Origin: JAGDMJ01 sp963809695 | Lineage (GTDB): Bacteria > Bacteroidota > Ignavibacteria > UBA10030 > UBA6906 | NCBI GenBank assembly: GCA_963809695.1 | Contig: CAWEKI010000010.1 | Coordinates: 186,001-250,000, forward strand | DNA length: 64,000 nucleotides | Direction of reading: 5' to 3' | Shown here: piece by piece, positions 8,779-17,822 of the stretch | How positions within the stretch are numbered: position 1 is the first letter of the stretch | How the letters are laid out: each line of letters opens with the position of its first letter | Made by a program: the position numbers and the translations under genes | The notes under the pieces: model-generated | What the model was told of the DNA's origin: nothing | Database searches by the model: none | Seen by the model: the letters and a program-made list of their open reading frames with translations, nothing else

Positions 8779-10176
8779 TTATTGCAGGCTGAATTGTCTC
8801 GCTGAATTACCCTGCCCGCCGTATTGATCCACCGCAGTAAGCTTCAGGAACACACCGGCCGGTTTCCCTTCAAGATTGACCGTTACAGTAAAGTTCGTCC
8901 CCCGAATTCTGTCCAGCCGCGCGATTCCCCCGGGTTGTGACTCCAGGGACATCTTCACAGGCCCTCCCGCCGGGTCTGTGCACGCAACGCTGACGATTAG
9001 AACGTTGCGCACTCTGTCCAGGTCCTGCTTTACCCATCTGATCTGTGGTGGGGGAGGAGCTTCAACTGTTGCATGGTGCTCCTTGACCACGCTTCCATGG
9101 TACATCACGCGGAATGCCATCGTGTGCCAGGACCTTTCAGGGACAACCGTGTCCCGGGGAACCACCGGTCGTGTCCAGACGGATGTCCCGTCATGCGCGA
9201 ACGCCACTGACAGGTCGATCGGGTTCACACCGACGATCTGCCCGTCAAAGAGGTACGGAATTCCCCAGTAGCCTCGCGGCGGCGGGGTGTTCCCGAAGTT
9301 GGGGGGAAGTACTTCCACCGTGAACGACGTACTCGCGTGGTCTTTGTCGCCGATGCCCCGGTTTGCCGAGCCGCGGATCGTAAATTTCCGTGCACCGAGC
9401 GTTGGACGGTCCCAAATGAGCGTCACGAACGACCTCTCTGCTGGGTCCCTCTCCACGCGAAGTAACCCCGCATCAAAAGTAATCCGTTCTGGTGACTCGA
9501 CTCCTCCTACAAAAAGCCGCTTCCTGTATGGCGGCCCCAGGACCCAGGTGTCGCGCGCCCTGTCGGTGCTCAAATCGAGTTGAGTGGGCTCCAGGCCCGT
9601 CTTGATGATTGTCGCAACAAGAACTGTGGTGTCACGGTCTATCGTGTTCAGCCGGTCGGAATACGGAATCTCATACGACGTGTCACGAATGGCCACACGC
9701 ATGGACTTGCCTTGCCGGACGATGCGAGGCTTGTATCCCGCAACCGTGAATTGATACACTCCTTCTCCCAGGGGAGGGAATGAGAGCACGCCATCACCAT
9801 GGTCGTTGGTGAACGTGCCCTTGTCAGGTGGCGGTTCTCCATCTTCTTCTCCGGCGATCCGCCGGACATCGACCAGGGTATACCGGATGTCATCCTTGTC
9901 TATTGGCCCATCTGCCTTCGCCAAAAGCCGGAGCGGTTCCAGCGTCACCTTCTGGCTTGGCGTGATGAAGAACCTGGCGGTGTCCACTGCGGGGAGAACA
10001 TGCAGGGGCTTGATATAGATCTCTACAAGATGGGCGATATCTTCGTCCCGCTTGCGGAGCAGAGTGTCCCGCTCCATGGTGATCACAAAGACGCTGATGA
10101 TGGCCACCAGATAGAGGACGAAGTAGAAAGAGATCCTGTGGGATGAGTTAGCGCTGCGTGCCATTGTCCGGCGCAT
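8779..10176 (-). CDS. Single-TM periplasmic protein with Ig-like domains (GldM-like architecture)
   Basis: A 465-aa protein. One N-terminal membrane helix (residues 15-33, ISFYFVLYLVAIISVFVI) is followed by a helical segment and then several beta-rich domains of about 90 residues, ending ...TAVDQYGGQGN. The order (short cytoplasmic end, one TM, stacked Ig-like periplasmic domains) matches GldM/PorM of T9SS, although I see no clear sequence identity. It overlaps the preceding two-TM coiled-coil gene by 29 bases, as gldL and gldM are paired. ATG 10164 is an alternative start. It is the last gene of a four-gene minus-strand operon (13504 to 8779). Call by architecture and context only. Confidence 0.55.
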   Translation of the reverse strand: MRRTMARSANSSHRISFYFVLYLVAIISVFVITMERDTLLRKRDEDIAHLVEIYIKPLHVLPAVDTARFFITPSQKVTLEPLRLLAKADGPIDKDDIRYTLVDVRRIAGEEDGEPPPDKGTFTNDHGDGVLSFPPLGEGVYQFTVAGYKPRIVRQGKSMRVAIRDTSYEIPYSDRLNTIDRDTTVLVATIIKTGLEPTQLDLSTDRARDTWVLGPPYRKRLFVGGVESPERITFDAGLLRVERDPAERSFVTLIWDRPTLGARKFTIRGSANRGIGDKDHASTSFTVEVLPPNFGNTPPPRGYWGIPYLFDGQIVGVNPIDLSVAFAHDGTSVWTRPVVPRDTVVPERSWHTMAFRVMYHGSVVKEHHATVEAPPPPQIRWVKQDLDRVRNVLIVSVACTDPAGGPVKMSLESQPGGIARLDRIRGTNFTVTVNLEGKPAGVFLKLTAVDQYGGQGNSARQFSLQ

Positions 10177-10852
10177 GGATGCTTGGTCGCGAGCCCAGTT
10201 CGGCGACCAGCTGCTCGAACTCCCTGCGAACGCGCAGATTGAATTGATCGCTCACCAGGAGGTTCAGTTTCGAAGCAAGCTGTTGCATCGAGCTGTCAAG
10301 GCTGGAAAGCTGCTCAAAGCGAGATTCTGTCATCCTGAGACGGCTCTCCAGGAGAGCCAGATGAGCGGTGGTGTCGCTCAAGGCACGGATCAGCTTCTGG
10401 AGTTCCGCATGCTGAGCCTGCGCAGGCTCGCTCACAGGAGTGACCTCTTTTCCATGGATGAGGACTGAAGGGGATTCGGTGATAGGCTCCTCTTCCCTGA
10501 AATATTCGGTCACTGCCCAGACGAGCAGCATCGTAAACTCCACACCCAGCGCGACAAACACAAGCTCGATTGGGAGTATGCCCAGACCCCTGAGTCCCAC
10601 AATGACCACCAGAAACCCCGCAGCGCCCAGCACGAAGCTGTGAACGGCATTTCCATATGCAGGAAGGAACACCCTTTGCATGAAGCGTCGGAACCCCTCC
10701 CGGAAGCCAAAGTTGCGGATCTCGTCGGCGAGCATACTCCGAAGGGGACCTTCACGGGTGTCCATCATCAGGATAATCAGCCCCAGGATCAAGAGCGCGG
10801 GCGACACCAGGACGAGAACCGGCAGAAAGAAAAGAAAGCGGATGAATGCCAT
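10148..10852 (-). CDS. Two-TM protein with C-terminal coiled coil (GldL-like architecture)
   Basis: A 234-aa protein. Hydrophobic segments lie at residues 5-30 and about 70-115, the latter probably two helices. A charged linker follows, then a long heptad-rich region (about residues 140-215) consistent with a coiled coil. It has no signal peptide. GldL/PorL, the proton-driven stator-like partner of GldM, has the same plan of membrane helices followed by a cytoplasmic coiled coil. I cannot align a specific GldL motif, so homology is not claimed. The gene is 22 bases downstream of an outer-membrane protein gene and overlaps the GldM-like gene. Confidence 0.5.
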   Translation of the reverse strand: MAFIRFLFFLPVLVLVSPALLILGLIILMMDTREGPLRSMLADEIRNFGFREGFRRFMQRVFLPAYGNAVHSFVLGAAGFLVVIVGLRGLGILPIELVFVALGVEFTMLLVWAVTEYFREEEPITESPSVLIHGKEVTPVSEPAQAQHAELQKLIRALSDTTAHLALLESRLRMTESRFEQLSSLDSSMQQLASKLNLLVSDQFNLRVRREFEQLVAELGSRPSIHAPDNGTQR

Positions 10853-10874
10853 ATCGTTGTCTTGGAATTAGACG

Positions 10875-12149
10875 TTAATAGGTTATCTGAAGCCTCGGAG
10901 AAATCATGAAAAAGTACTTCTGTTCCCACGGTTGAGGACCCCGGAAAATGGGAGAATAGTACTTTACGTCAAGGAAAAGGAAGTTTTTCACCACCTCGAC
11001 CCATCCCCACAAATAAAGGATCGAACTGTAGTATTGAACCGCGCCCCCGTACAATCGTTCCCCCAGCCGTGCATAATCTACCCGAAGGAGCGGACTGGTG
11101 AAATCGCTCCTGGCGATCACATTCACCTTTCCCTGAACCTCGTCTGCTTCGTTTTTCGTGACTTGGTGGGATCCGATCCCTCCGGTAAACGTGAACGAGT
11201 CATTTCCCCAGAGCAGCCGGTGGGCAAAGAAAATTTGCCCGGTGGAATGGAGCGAGTATGCGGAGATGCCCTTGGGCACCTGGTTCGAAAAGCTCCAAAA
11301 GTACAAATCCCCAACAGACAGCCTCACCCCGGCCTTGCTCTCGCCGAAAGGATATTCGAATTCCCCGGAGAATCCCGTGCTGCCCACGAGAAGCGATGGC
11401 TTGATTGCGAGCGGATTGCTCGGCTGCGGCGTCTTGTAGCCATACGGAAATGGGAGGAGCGCGCCGAGCTTCAGGCCATAAACAATTGCCCGGACGCTGA
11501 AATCTCCCGACGACCAGAAATGGTATCCAATCTCCTCCCGGCCAACCGCCGCCTCCAGGCCAAGTCCTTTGGAAAACATGAGGCGAAGTCCAAAGGCGGA
11601 CGCCGTCAGCGACGCATACCGCGGCACGGCATTCAGGGCGTCCGTTCGAAGCGGCTCGGTGCTCAGATCCACCGCTTTCCGCTGGTAATTGCCGTGCAGT
11701 ATTTCCTTATCCAGAGAGTCGCTGAAAGTCTGGGGCGTCTCAAGACGGCCCAGGTGGACCGATCCAACGCCCACATCGAGGATCCGCCCGCGGTCAGGAC
11801 TGGCAATTACGACGACGTCGGTATCTCGCGAAATCCCGGGGTGCCGCTGACGAAAAGCTCTATTGATACGTTCGCGCAGGTCGTCGTCCAGGACGAGCCA
11901 GGCTGGGTACAATGGTTTGTAAACGCTGTCAATGAGATTCAAGGAAGCGAGCATGCGTTGCAGCTGCTCACGGTCCGCGGTACGGCGGACAATTGTCTTC
12001 TGGATCATCGCGATGCTGTCTTCCACCGTGGGCTGTGGCGGGGAGGACTGTTGTGCGGCAAGGCGACAAGGGAAGCCGGCGCCAGCGGCTGTGACGATGA
12101 AGGCGGAGAGCAGGTATCGAAATGCCGTCGTGATTTTCAAAGTCTTCAT
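10875..12149 (-). CDS. Outer-membrane beta-barrel protein, second paralogue
   Basis: A 424-aa protein. A signal peptide (cleavage near LAAQQ, residue 33) precedes a helical stretch of about 60 residues (VEDSIAMIQKTIVRR...) and a DTDVVVIAS segment. A C-terminal barrel-like half of alternating strands ends FFMISPRLQITY. It shares with the upstream gene the pattern FWSSG-x-F followed by a (K/R)-(F/L)-GA(V/L)LP segment and the same type of C-terminus, so the two are probable diverged paralogues. The ATG overlaps the upstream stop as TGATG, indicating coupling. The likely location is the outer membrane with a periplasmic helical domain. Function unknown. Confidence 0.6.
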   Translation of the reverse strand: MKTLKITTAFRYLLSAFIVTAAGAGFPCRLAAQQSSPPQPTVEDSIAMIQKTIVRRTADREQLQRMLASLNLIDSVYKPLYPAWLVLDDDLRERINRAFRQRHPGISRDTDVVVIASPDRGRILDVGVGSVHLGRLETPQTFSDSLDKEILHGNYQRKAVDLSTEPLRTDALNAVPRYASLTASAFGLRLMFSKGLGLEAAVGREEIGYHFWSSGDFSVRAIVYGLKLGALLPFPYGYKTPQPSNPLAIKPSLLVGSTGFSGEFEYPFGESKAGVRLSVGDLYFWSFSNQVPKGISAYSLHSTGQIFFAHRLLWGNDSFTFTGGIGSHQVTKNEADEVQGKVNVIARSDFTSPLLRVDYARLGERLYGGAVQYYSSILYLWGWVEVVKNFLFLDVKYYSPIFRGPQPWEQKYFFMISPRLQITY

Positions 12150-13504
12150 CAGAACCCAATCCGTATTTTCGGTGTCACGAGGAAGAACGACGGATTTTCA
12201 TAAGGACGTGGAGACGGTGCTATTGGCCAGTAGTAGCTCGCTTCGATGCTCAACAGGTTAGGGATTATCTCGAGAGAGCCGAAGAAACTTATCGTCAAAT
12301 CGAAGAACTGTACGCCAGCCCGCAAGAGTTCATCTGCACCCCGCCTGGCATACTCCAGACTGAAGTACGGGCTGAAGTTCGTTACCTCGCCGGTCTGCCT
12401 GAACCCTTCCCCGAGCGAATCGAGTTCGGGTGGGATGGTTTCCCAGCTGGACAGGCGTCGCATGCCCCCGCCGAATTTTGCACGGGCGAAACTTTTGTCG
12501 TCCAGGGTCACACCAAATGATGAATAGACCGTGAAATAACCTGAGAGGGACCAGAACCCGGCCGGGTCGGTCAGGCTTGTGAGGTCATTCGAAGTCATGT
12601 GCAGAAATGCCAGCGACCCTCCGATAATTCCGAAATCCGTCGAAGCTGCCACCCCCGGAGCCCCGTTCAGCGGACGAGGGGGGATATTGAATGGCGCGAA
12701 CGCCGTGGATCCATACTTTCCCCCATACATGGGGAGTACGGCTCCAAACTTTACCCTGTCATATATGGCCAGGAGTTGAAATGTACCGGACGACCAAAAT
12801 GGGAGATTGGCTTCCTCAAAACCGAGATGGATCTCTCCTCCCCAATGTTTTCCCACTTGCAAGGAAAGCCCGGTCAGGCTCAGATCTGCCGCTGCGTTGG
12901 TCGGGACTCTTCCACTCTCCAGCGGCCCGGGGGTGAAGGTCGATGGGAGTTGACTGATCTCCATGAATTCCGGATGATACGGGGCCGGCATCTTGACCGC
13001 CGGGTCGCGAAGCTCGATGTCCGGGGAATAGCTGTAACTTGCAGCCACTTTTCGGTACAGACCCTTGTCTCCTGATCTGCTTATTGCGTCTTTCAAGGTC
13101 AGGCCTTTGAAAACGGCATTCCCGAACCGCACCTCAACCAGATCGTCCTGCGGTGTGGCCAGGACAACGGCCTCGGCGCCTGCTTCGGCCTGGACCGAGG
13201 AATCAACCTGCACGAGTACCGCGAAGAGGGAATCCCGGAGAACCGAGTTGTTGATGCGCCACGATTTGAGGCTGGTATTCCAGAGTGAGCGGTTATCGAC
13301 AGTGCCTGCTTCGAGGAAATGCTGGAGGAGATCAATTTGCTGATTGAGATCGTAAAGCGAATCTTTGAGTGTCTGTAGCACTTCAACAGGGGAGAGGGAG
13401 GGAGGATAGGGTGCGGGTTCCTGAGAAAAAGCGGCTGGCGTGGCTGCAATGAGCAGTACCGCAAGACACACTGTCATGATCTGGAGACCACCACGTTTCC
13501 GCAT
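12149..13504 (-). CDS. Outer-membrane beta-barrel protein, first paralogue
   Basis: A 451-aa protein from ATG 13504. The frame opens 34 codons earlier, but only this ATG gives a good signal peptide (residues 1-28, ending AAFSQ). Residues 35-100 are helical (VLQTLKDSLYDLNQQIDLLQ), and the last 250 residues look like a barrel, with FWSSGTFQLLA, KFGAVLP and the ending FFLVTPKIRIGF. It is the first gene of the operon that continues with its paralogue, the GldL-like protein and the GldM-like protein. I recognise no named family. PorP/SprF was considered but no signature is visible. Confidence 0.6.
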   Translation of the reverse strand: MRKRGGLQIMTVCLAVLLIAATPAAFSQEPAPYPPSLSPVEVLQTLKDSLYDLNQQIDLLQHFLEAGTVDNRSLWNTSLKSWRINNSVLRDSLFAVLVQVDSSVQAEAGAEAVVLATPQDDLVEVRFGNAVFKGLTLKDAISRSGDKGLYRKVAASYSYSPDIELRDPAVKMPAPYHPEFMEISQLPSTFTPGPLESGRVPTNAAADLSLTGLSLQVGKHWGGEIHLGFEEANLPFWSSGTFQLLAIYDRVKFGAVLPMYGGKYGSTAFAPFNIPPRPLNGAPGVAASTDFGIIGGSLAFLHMTSNDLTSLTDPAGFWSLSGYFTVYSSFGVTLDDKSFARAKFGGGMRRLSSWETIPPELDSLGEGFRQTGEVTNFSPYFSLEYARRGADELLRAGVQFFDLTISFFGSLEIIPNLLSIEASYYWPIAPSPRPYENPSFFLVTPKIRIGF

Positions 13505-13621
13505 GGTCCTTATGGTTCCTTCCCTACGATGTCCCTGTTTACTGCCTATACTCCATTTATCACAAGAACACTGCTGCGTGAAAGATAGTTGCAAGGGGGG
13601 CAACACGAGGGGAATTTCTCG

Positions 13622-15382
13622 TCAGTGTCGCGGTTCTAGCTTTATGCCGCCTCCCCTCGGGAAGCGACCGGGGATGGTGACAGGCAGTTTGCCTGATATG
13701 TCGATCCTGCCGGCTACCGCTCGCGCCACCGAGATCTCGGCGAGGAGTGTTCCGTTCAAAGGAGTCAAGATGGCAGGAGTCTCGGGAAGTTTTCCCAGAA
13801 CGTACGGATCACCGAATGCAACGAGGATAACGGGTTGAGAGAGGCGAGGAAGTGAACCAAAGAAGTCCTCCAGCGGCTTCGAGAATTGGCGGTCTCCTTT
13901 CCATGCAGCAATTGTCAGATAGATTCCGACAAGAATGACGTCGTGCTCCTTTAAGGAGGCCGCTATTTCCTGGAATCGCTCACTGCCCGTCTCGTTGGAA
14001 ACGCGCGTCAACGTCACCGACGTGACGAACGAGGATGCCTCATTGAGAAGATCTGTGCCGACCACCCACGCCGGGTCTTCTGTCACCGCAATAATGTGAA
14101 GGCGGGCATCTTTGGTGAGAGGAAGAAGGCCGCCCTGGTTGCGAAGGAGAACGACGGAAGCGTCTGAAATTTTTTGAGCAATTTTACGATATTCCAGCGT
14201 TCCGACCCGTGTAAAAATAGAATCCACCTGCACAGTCCGCAATTGCCCGAGTCCCACCCATGCCTTGGCAGAAAGGATCCTCCGTACCGAGGCGTCAAGG
14301 CGGAACTCGGAAATACGTCCCGTCCGAACGGCCAGTACCACGCTGTGAAATGCGCTGTCAATATCGGCAGACCCCAGGATCATGTCGGCCCCCGCCTCGA
14401 TCGCATCGACTGCCGCATCTGCACTTGAAAATCTGTCGGTGATCCCCTGCATTCTCATTCCATCGGTCACGACGATTCCCTGGAATCCGAGCTTCGTCCT
14501 GAGAATGCCGGTGATGATCGGTTCAGAAAGAGTGGATGGACGTCCGGACGGATCAATTTTAGGAAGAGCGATATGAGCGGTCATGACCGCGCGAGCGCCC
14601 GCTGCGATTCCGGCCTGAAAGGGAACAAGTTCGATCGAATCCAGACGGGCGGCATCGAATGGCAGGGAAGGAAGCCCCATGTGTGTGTCTTCTCGCGTGT
14701 CGCCATGGCCCGGGAAATGCTTCAACGTCGCTATCACCCCTGCTTCCTGAGCCCCCTTCACATACGCCTCCACCATCGCAGCGACTGCTTTCGGGTCTTC
14801 GCCATACGATCGGGTATTGATAATGGGATTCTCGGCATTGTTGTTCACATCGGCGACCGGGGAGTTTGTCCATTGGATACCGATGGCGCGGGCTTCCGTA
14901 GCCGTGACTCTCCCCAACTCATAAGCGTACCGGGGCTCTCCCGTCGCACCGATAGCCATCTGGGATGGAAACTGAGTGCCCCCTCCAGGGACATACCTGG
15001 GCAGGCGTTCACTCCAGCCGCGGTTCAGACGCCACGGATGCATGTATGTCATCCCCCCCTCAAGGTCCGCGTTGATAAGAAGAGGGACGTTTGAAATGCG
15101 CTGAAGTTTATTCGTGATCATGGGGATGTCCAGCACATTTCCCCCTGCCAGAATGAATGCCCCGACGTGATACCGGCGGATCATCTCCAGAGCATATTGA
15201 AACGCCGGGTGGTCTTCAGAGGTGTAAAGCGCCACAAGCTCGGCGACAAAGAGCTGCCCCACTTTTTCTTCGAGACTCAAGGAGGCGAGTGTCGAATCCA
15301 CCCATGGTGTATCCTGAGCTACGGCGGAAAAAGAAAGGCCAAAGATGCACAGGGGTATCATGAGGCGTCCCAAAGTGGTCAT
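13622..15382 (-). CDS. Glycoside hydrolase family 3, beta-N-acetylhexosaminidase (NagZ-like) type
   Basis: A 586-aa protein with a signal peptide (residues 1-22, AVAQD). The TIM barrel carries KHFPGHGDT at residues 221-229, the His/Asp acid-base loop that marks the NagZ-like branch of GH3, and the nucleophile Asp307 in VVTDGMRM. A C-terminal alpha/beta domain (residues 380-570) is present as in longer two-domain members. The gene follows the heparinase-like gene with an ATGA overlap, so both are cotranslated. An AAGGG element lies eight bases before the start. Predicted action: exo-hydrolysis of beta-N-acetylglucosaminides from peptidoglycan or host/plant glycans in the periplasm. The exact substrate is open because the branch also includes beta-glucosidases and phosphorylases. 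Confidence 0.88.
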   Translation of the reverse strand: MTTLGRLMIPLCIFGLSFSAVAQDTPWVDSTLASLSLEEKVGQLFVAELVALYTSEDHPAFQYALEMIRRYHVGAFILAGGNVLDIPMITNKLQRISNVPLLINADLEGGMTYMHPWRLNRGWSERLPRYVPGGGTQFPSQMAIGATGEPRYAYELGRVTATEARAIGIQWTNSPVADVNNNAENPIINTRSYGEDPKAVAAMVEAYVKGAQEAGVIATLKHFPGHGDTREDTHMGLPSLPFDAARLDSIELVPFQAGIAAGARAVMTAHIALPKIDPSGRPSTLSEPIITGILRTKLGFQGIVVTDGMRMQGITDRFSSADAAVDAIEAGADMILGSADIDSAFHSVVLAVRTGRISEFRLDASVRRILSAKAWVGLGQLRTVQVDSIFTRVGTLEYRKIAQKISDASVVLLRNQGGLLPLTKDARLHIIAVTEDPAWVVGTDLLNEASSFVTSVTLTRVSNETGSERFQEIAASLKEHDVILVGIYLTIAAWKGDRQFSKPLEDFFGSLPRLSQPVILVAFGDPYVLGKLPETPAILTPLNGTLLAEISVARAVAGRIDISGKLPVTIPGRFPRGGGIKLEPRH

Positions 15383-17577
15383 GGCAGTTGCCCTTCGCCG
15401 GAACTTCTGGAGTCAGAATGCCAGAGAGTCTTTGTTCGATAGTTCAGATATGTTCCGTTGATGATGACATATTCGAGGCGGCCGGCATGCCCGTTCCTGG
15501 TGAGCAAAAAGGAGCCGTCCGTTTGGACTGTGTCGTCAGCGTAACTTCCATCCGCAAAGTAGAGATGGTCGTCCGATTCACCCTGCTGGACGACGTAGTG
15601 CCGGGGGGAAAGCCTCAATGTACGAGGCATACCTCCCGCCTTCCGGAATGGAAAAAGGAGGAGCGGAAATTGGGTGAGAGAATCGGTCGAACTGATCTGA
15701 TCGAACCTCACCCAACCAATCTCTTCCGTCTTTCCCGGTTCTTTATCGCTGGTGCTTGCCGCCATTCCTTTTCCGGTCCGGGTGGCACAATGGACTCCGG
15801 AAGGAATTATCCGGATTCCGGGAGCTTCCGCGCTTGCAAATCCTTGACCGGTTGGGACAAGCACGGTTGGAGAGTGGAAGTACCAGGACAGGGTATCGCC
15901 GCCGTGGCTGCAGTGCAGGTCATCCAGGCAAAACCAGTATGATGGTTTTATGAACGCGATCTGTCTGCGGTGCCGGACTCCAAATCGTCGGTATCCATTC
16001 TCTTCACCGGAAAAATAGTCGACCGATGGTGTGGACCCCCACCGGATGTTCTCTCCTTGCAGGCCTTCCCGTTCGATGCTGCTGTCGTTGACGGCAACCA
16101 TATTATGTGCACGCGACGAGCGGTACCAGGAAGGATACAGTGAATCGTCATAGGTTAGCCCGATTCCGGCATCGACGGCGAGCGCCTTCCCGAAGGCAAA
16201 CAGCTCAAAATCGAGGAGGTCATAATGAGTGTGAAAACCTGCGAATGGCCCGTAGTTCAGCAGAAGATACAGCGCGTCTCGTGTCGTGTCCGTGCGCATG
16301 ACCGTGAAGCCCGACTCGGGCATATGCCTGGAAGTACAATAGGGACACGCAACGGTGTCGCTTCCAAAGAACTCCATTCCATCGCGCATAATTCTCTCGG
16401 GAAAGAGCCCCCCGTGGCTGTCGTTGATGGCAGGGATTTCACCCGTGGGCGTGAGGATGCTCTTCCACCAAACAAGCGTGCGCCCCATGGAAGCATGGAT
16501 ACGTCTGGCTGCATCTTCCTCCACTCTGTACGCTGAGAGAAGCCAGGAGAGGTTGCGGTAGCTCTGGTAGGTTGCCATTGTGTAGTTACCGGGCGATCGT
16601 TCGGAATGGCCCCCATCCGAAAAAAAGTCCCGGTCCAGGTGCTCCATCATCCGTTGCAGCCCGATTCGATGCCATTCCGCCGATTCGCGAAACTCGGGAA
16701 AGACGAGAGCGAGCTGGAGGAGCATGTAGGCCCCATGAATCTGCCAGTTGCCCGCCCGGTATCCTTCCCATTTCTCCAGTGCACACAGCCAGCGCCCTGC
16801 AGCGAGGAAAGTCTTGAGCATCCGCGCGTGTGAGCGCGCGCTTCTCAGGCGGTAGGGGAGAAGGTAGTATTCAATGAACATCCGGTTCCGCATTCCGAGC
16901 CCGAGCTCATAATAGACAACATCAAGCGAAGGGAATCCTCGCGTAATGGAGTTGCGCTGTTCGTACCATCGGTTGAAGAGCTGATCGAATTTGGCGAGGT
17001 ACTTCTCATTTCCTGTGATGACCGAAGCCATGATGAGCGGCCGGGACCAGATCCAGTAATGAAAACCGTATTTTCCCGACTGCCCCATGTCCCTGTTGAA
17101 ATCTACCTTTTTCCCAAACTCAATGACGTTGTCTCCCCAGGTCGTGATCCTGTTCTGGAGGATCTGTTCCGCGCGTGCAATGATCGTGTCCCGCTCTTCG
17201 GGGGAATGCAGCATGGCCTTCTGGAAGTCTCCCACGGACATCAGCATGTCGGTGTTCTGGAGAAGGTGGTCCATGGAAGTGAGATACCCGGGTTGCTTCT
17301 TCGCCGACCAGTACGTGCTCCACGCCGTCGCGGCTTGCCCAAAATGTCTGTCTCGCACGAATTTCGGCACTTCCCCGAGGCCGGCACGGTCAAGGTCCAT
17401 TGAACCCCATAGCTGGGCATCATCAATCTCCTGGATTGAATCTCTGACGTAGGATGGACGGCTTAATGCGGAGCTGTCGGAAAATGAGGTTTGCGCCGCT
17501 GTCCGAGAATCAACTCCCGCAGAAGTGGCCAGGAAAAACAATGTGGCAAGTGAGTGAAGTGGGTTCATTGAGGTCAT
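15379..17577 (-). CDS. Heparinase II/III-like polysaccharide lyase
   Basis: A 732-aa secreted protein. After a signal peptide (residues 1-28) comes an alginate-lyase-like (alpha/alpha) toroid (FHYWIWSRPLIMASVITG, NWQIHGAYMLLQLAL) of about residues 90-400. The heparinase II/III beta-sandwich starts around residue 430 with MRTDTTRDALYLLLNYG, HTHYDLLDFELFAFG and WYRSSRAHNMVAV. The Asn/His/Tyr positions typical of the lyase active site are present in these motifs. It is translationally coupled to the GH3 gene, suggesting combined attack on a uronate- and N-acetylhexosamine-containing polymer. The specific PL family cannot be fixed by eye. ATG 17568 is an alternative start. Confidence 0.82.
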   Translation of the reverse strand: MTSMNPLHSLATLFFLATSAGVDSRTAAQTSFSDSSALSRPSYVRDSIQEIDDAQLWGSMDLDRAGLGEVPKFVRDRHFGQAATAWSTYWSAKKQPGYLTSMDHLLQNTDMLMSVGDFQKAMLHSPEERDTIIARAEQILQNRITTWGDNVIEFGKKVDFNRDMGQSGKYGFHYWIWSRPLIMASVITGNEKYLAKFDQLFNRWYEQRNSITRGFPSLDVVYYELGLGMRNRMFIEYYLLPYRLRSARSHARMLKTFLAAGRWLCALEKWEGYRAGNWQIHGAYMLLQLALVFPEFRESAEWHRIGLQRMMEHLDRDFFSDGGHSERSPGNYTMATYQSYRNLSWLLSAYRVEEDAARRIHASMGRTLVWWKSILTPTGEIPAINDSHGGLFPERIMRDGMEFFGSDTVACPYCTSRHMPESGFTVMRTDTTRDALYLLLNYGPFAGFHTHYDLLDFELFAFGKALAVDAGIGLTYDDSLYPSWYRSSRAHNMVAVNDSSIEREGLQGENIRWGSTPSVDYFSGEENGYRRFGVRHRRQIAFIKPSYWFCLDDLHCSHGGDTLSWYFHSPTVLVPTGQGFASAEAPGIRIIPSGVHCATRTGKGMAASTSDKEPGKTEEIGWVRFDQISSTDSLTQFPLLLFPFRKAGGMPRTLRLSPRHYVVQQGESDDHLYFADGSYADDTVQTDGSFLLTRNGHAGRLEYVIINGTYLNYRTKTLWHSDSRSSGEGQLP

Positions 17578-17822
17578 GGAAGAACATAGGGAACCAAAAC
17601 CTCTAAGTCAATGGACTGGGATGCAGCTCGCGGTGCGACGTCCGCCATGGGCCGACTTGGGCTTATTACCTCTCTTCAGGATCTTCCGCAGGATCGCGTT
17701 ATGGTGAGGTGCGGCAACGCCAGATCTCTTCTGCGGCAAAAAGCAAAAAAGGGCTCTGGCGGTTCCCGCAAAAGCTCGCAGGCTCCGTTGCTTGGTTTTG
17801 CCCTGGCCGCGTGCCGGTGAAG

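Noticed and set aside
10932..12203. 423-codon plus-strand frame opposite the second outer-membrane paralogue
   Set aside because: The minus-strand gene has a signal peptide, operon coupling and a paralogue; the plus frame is Arg/Pro-rich and featureless.
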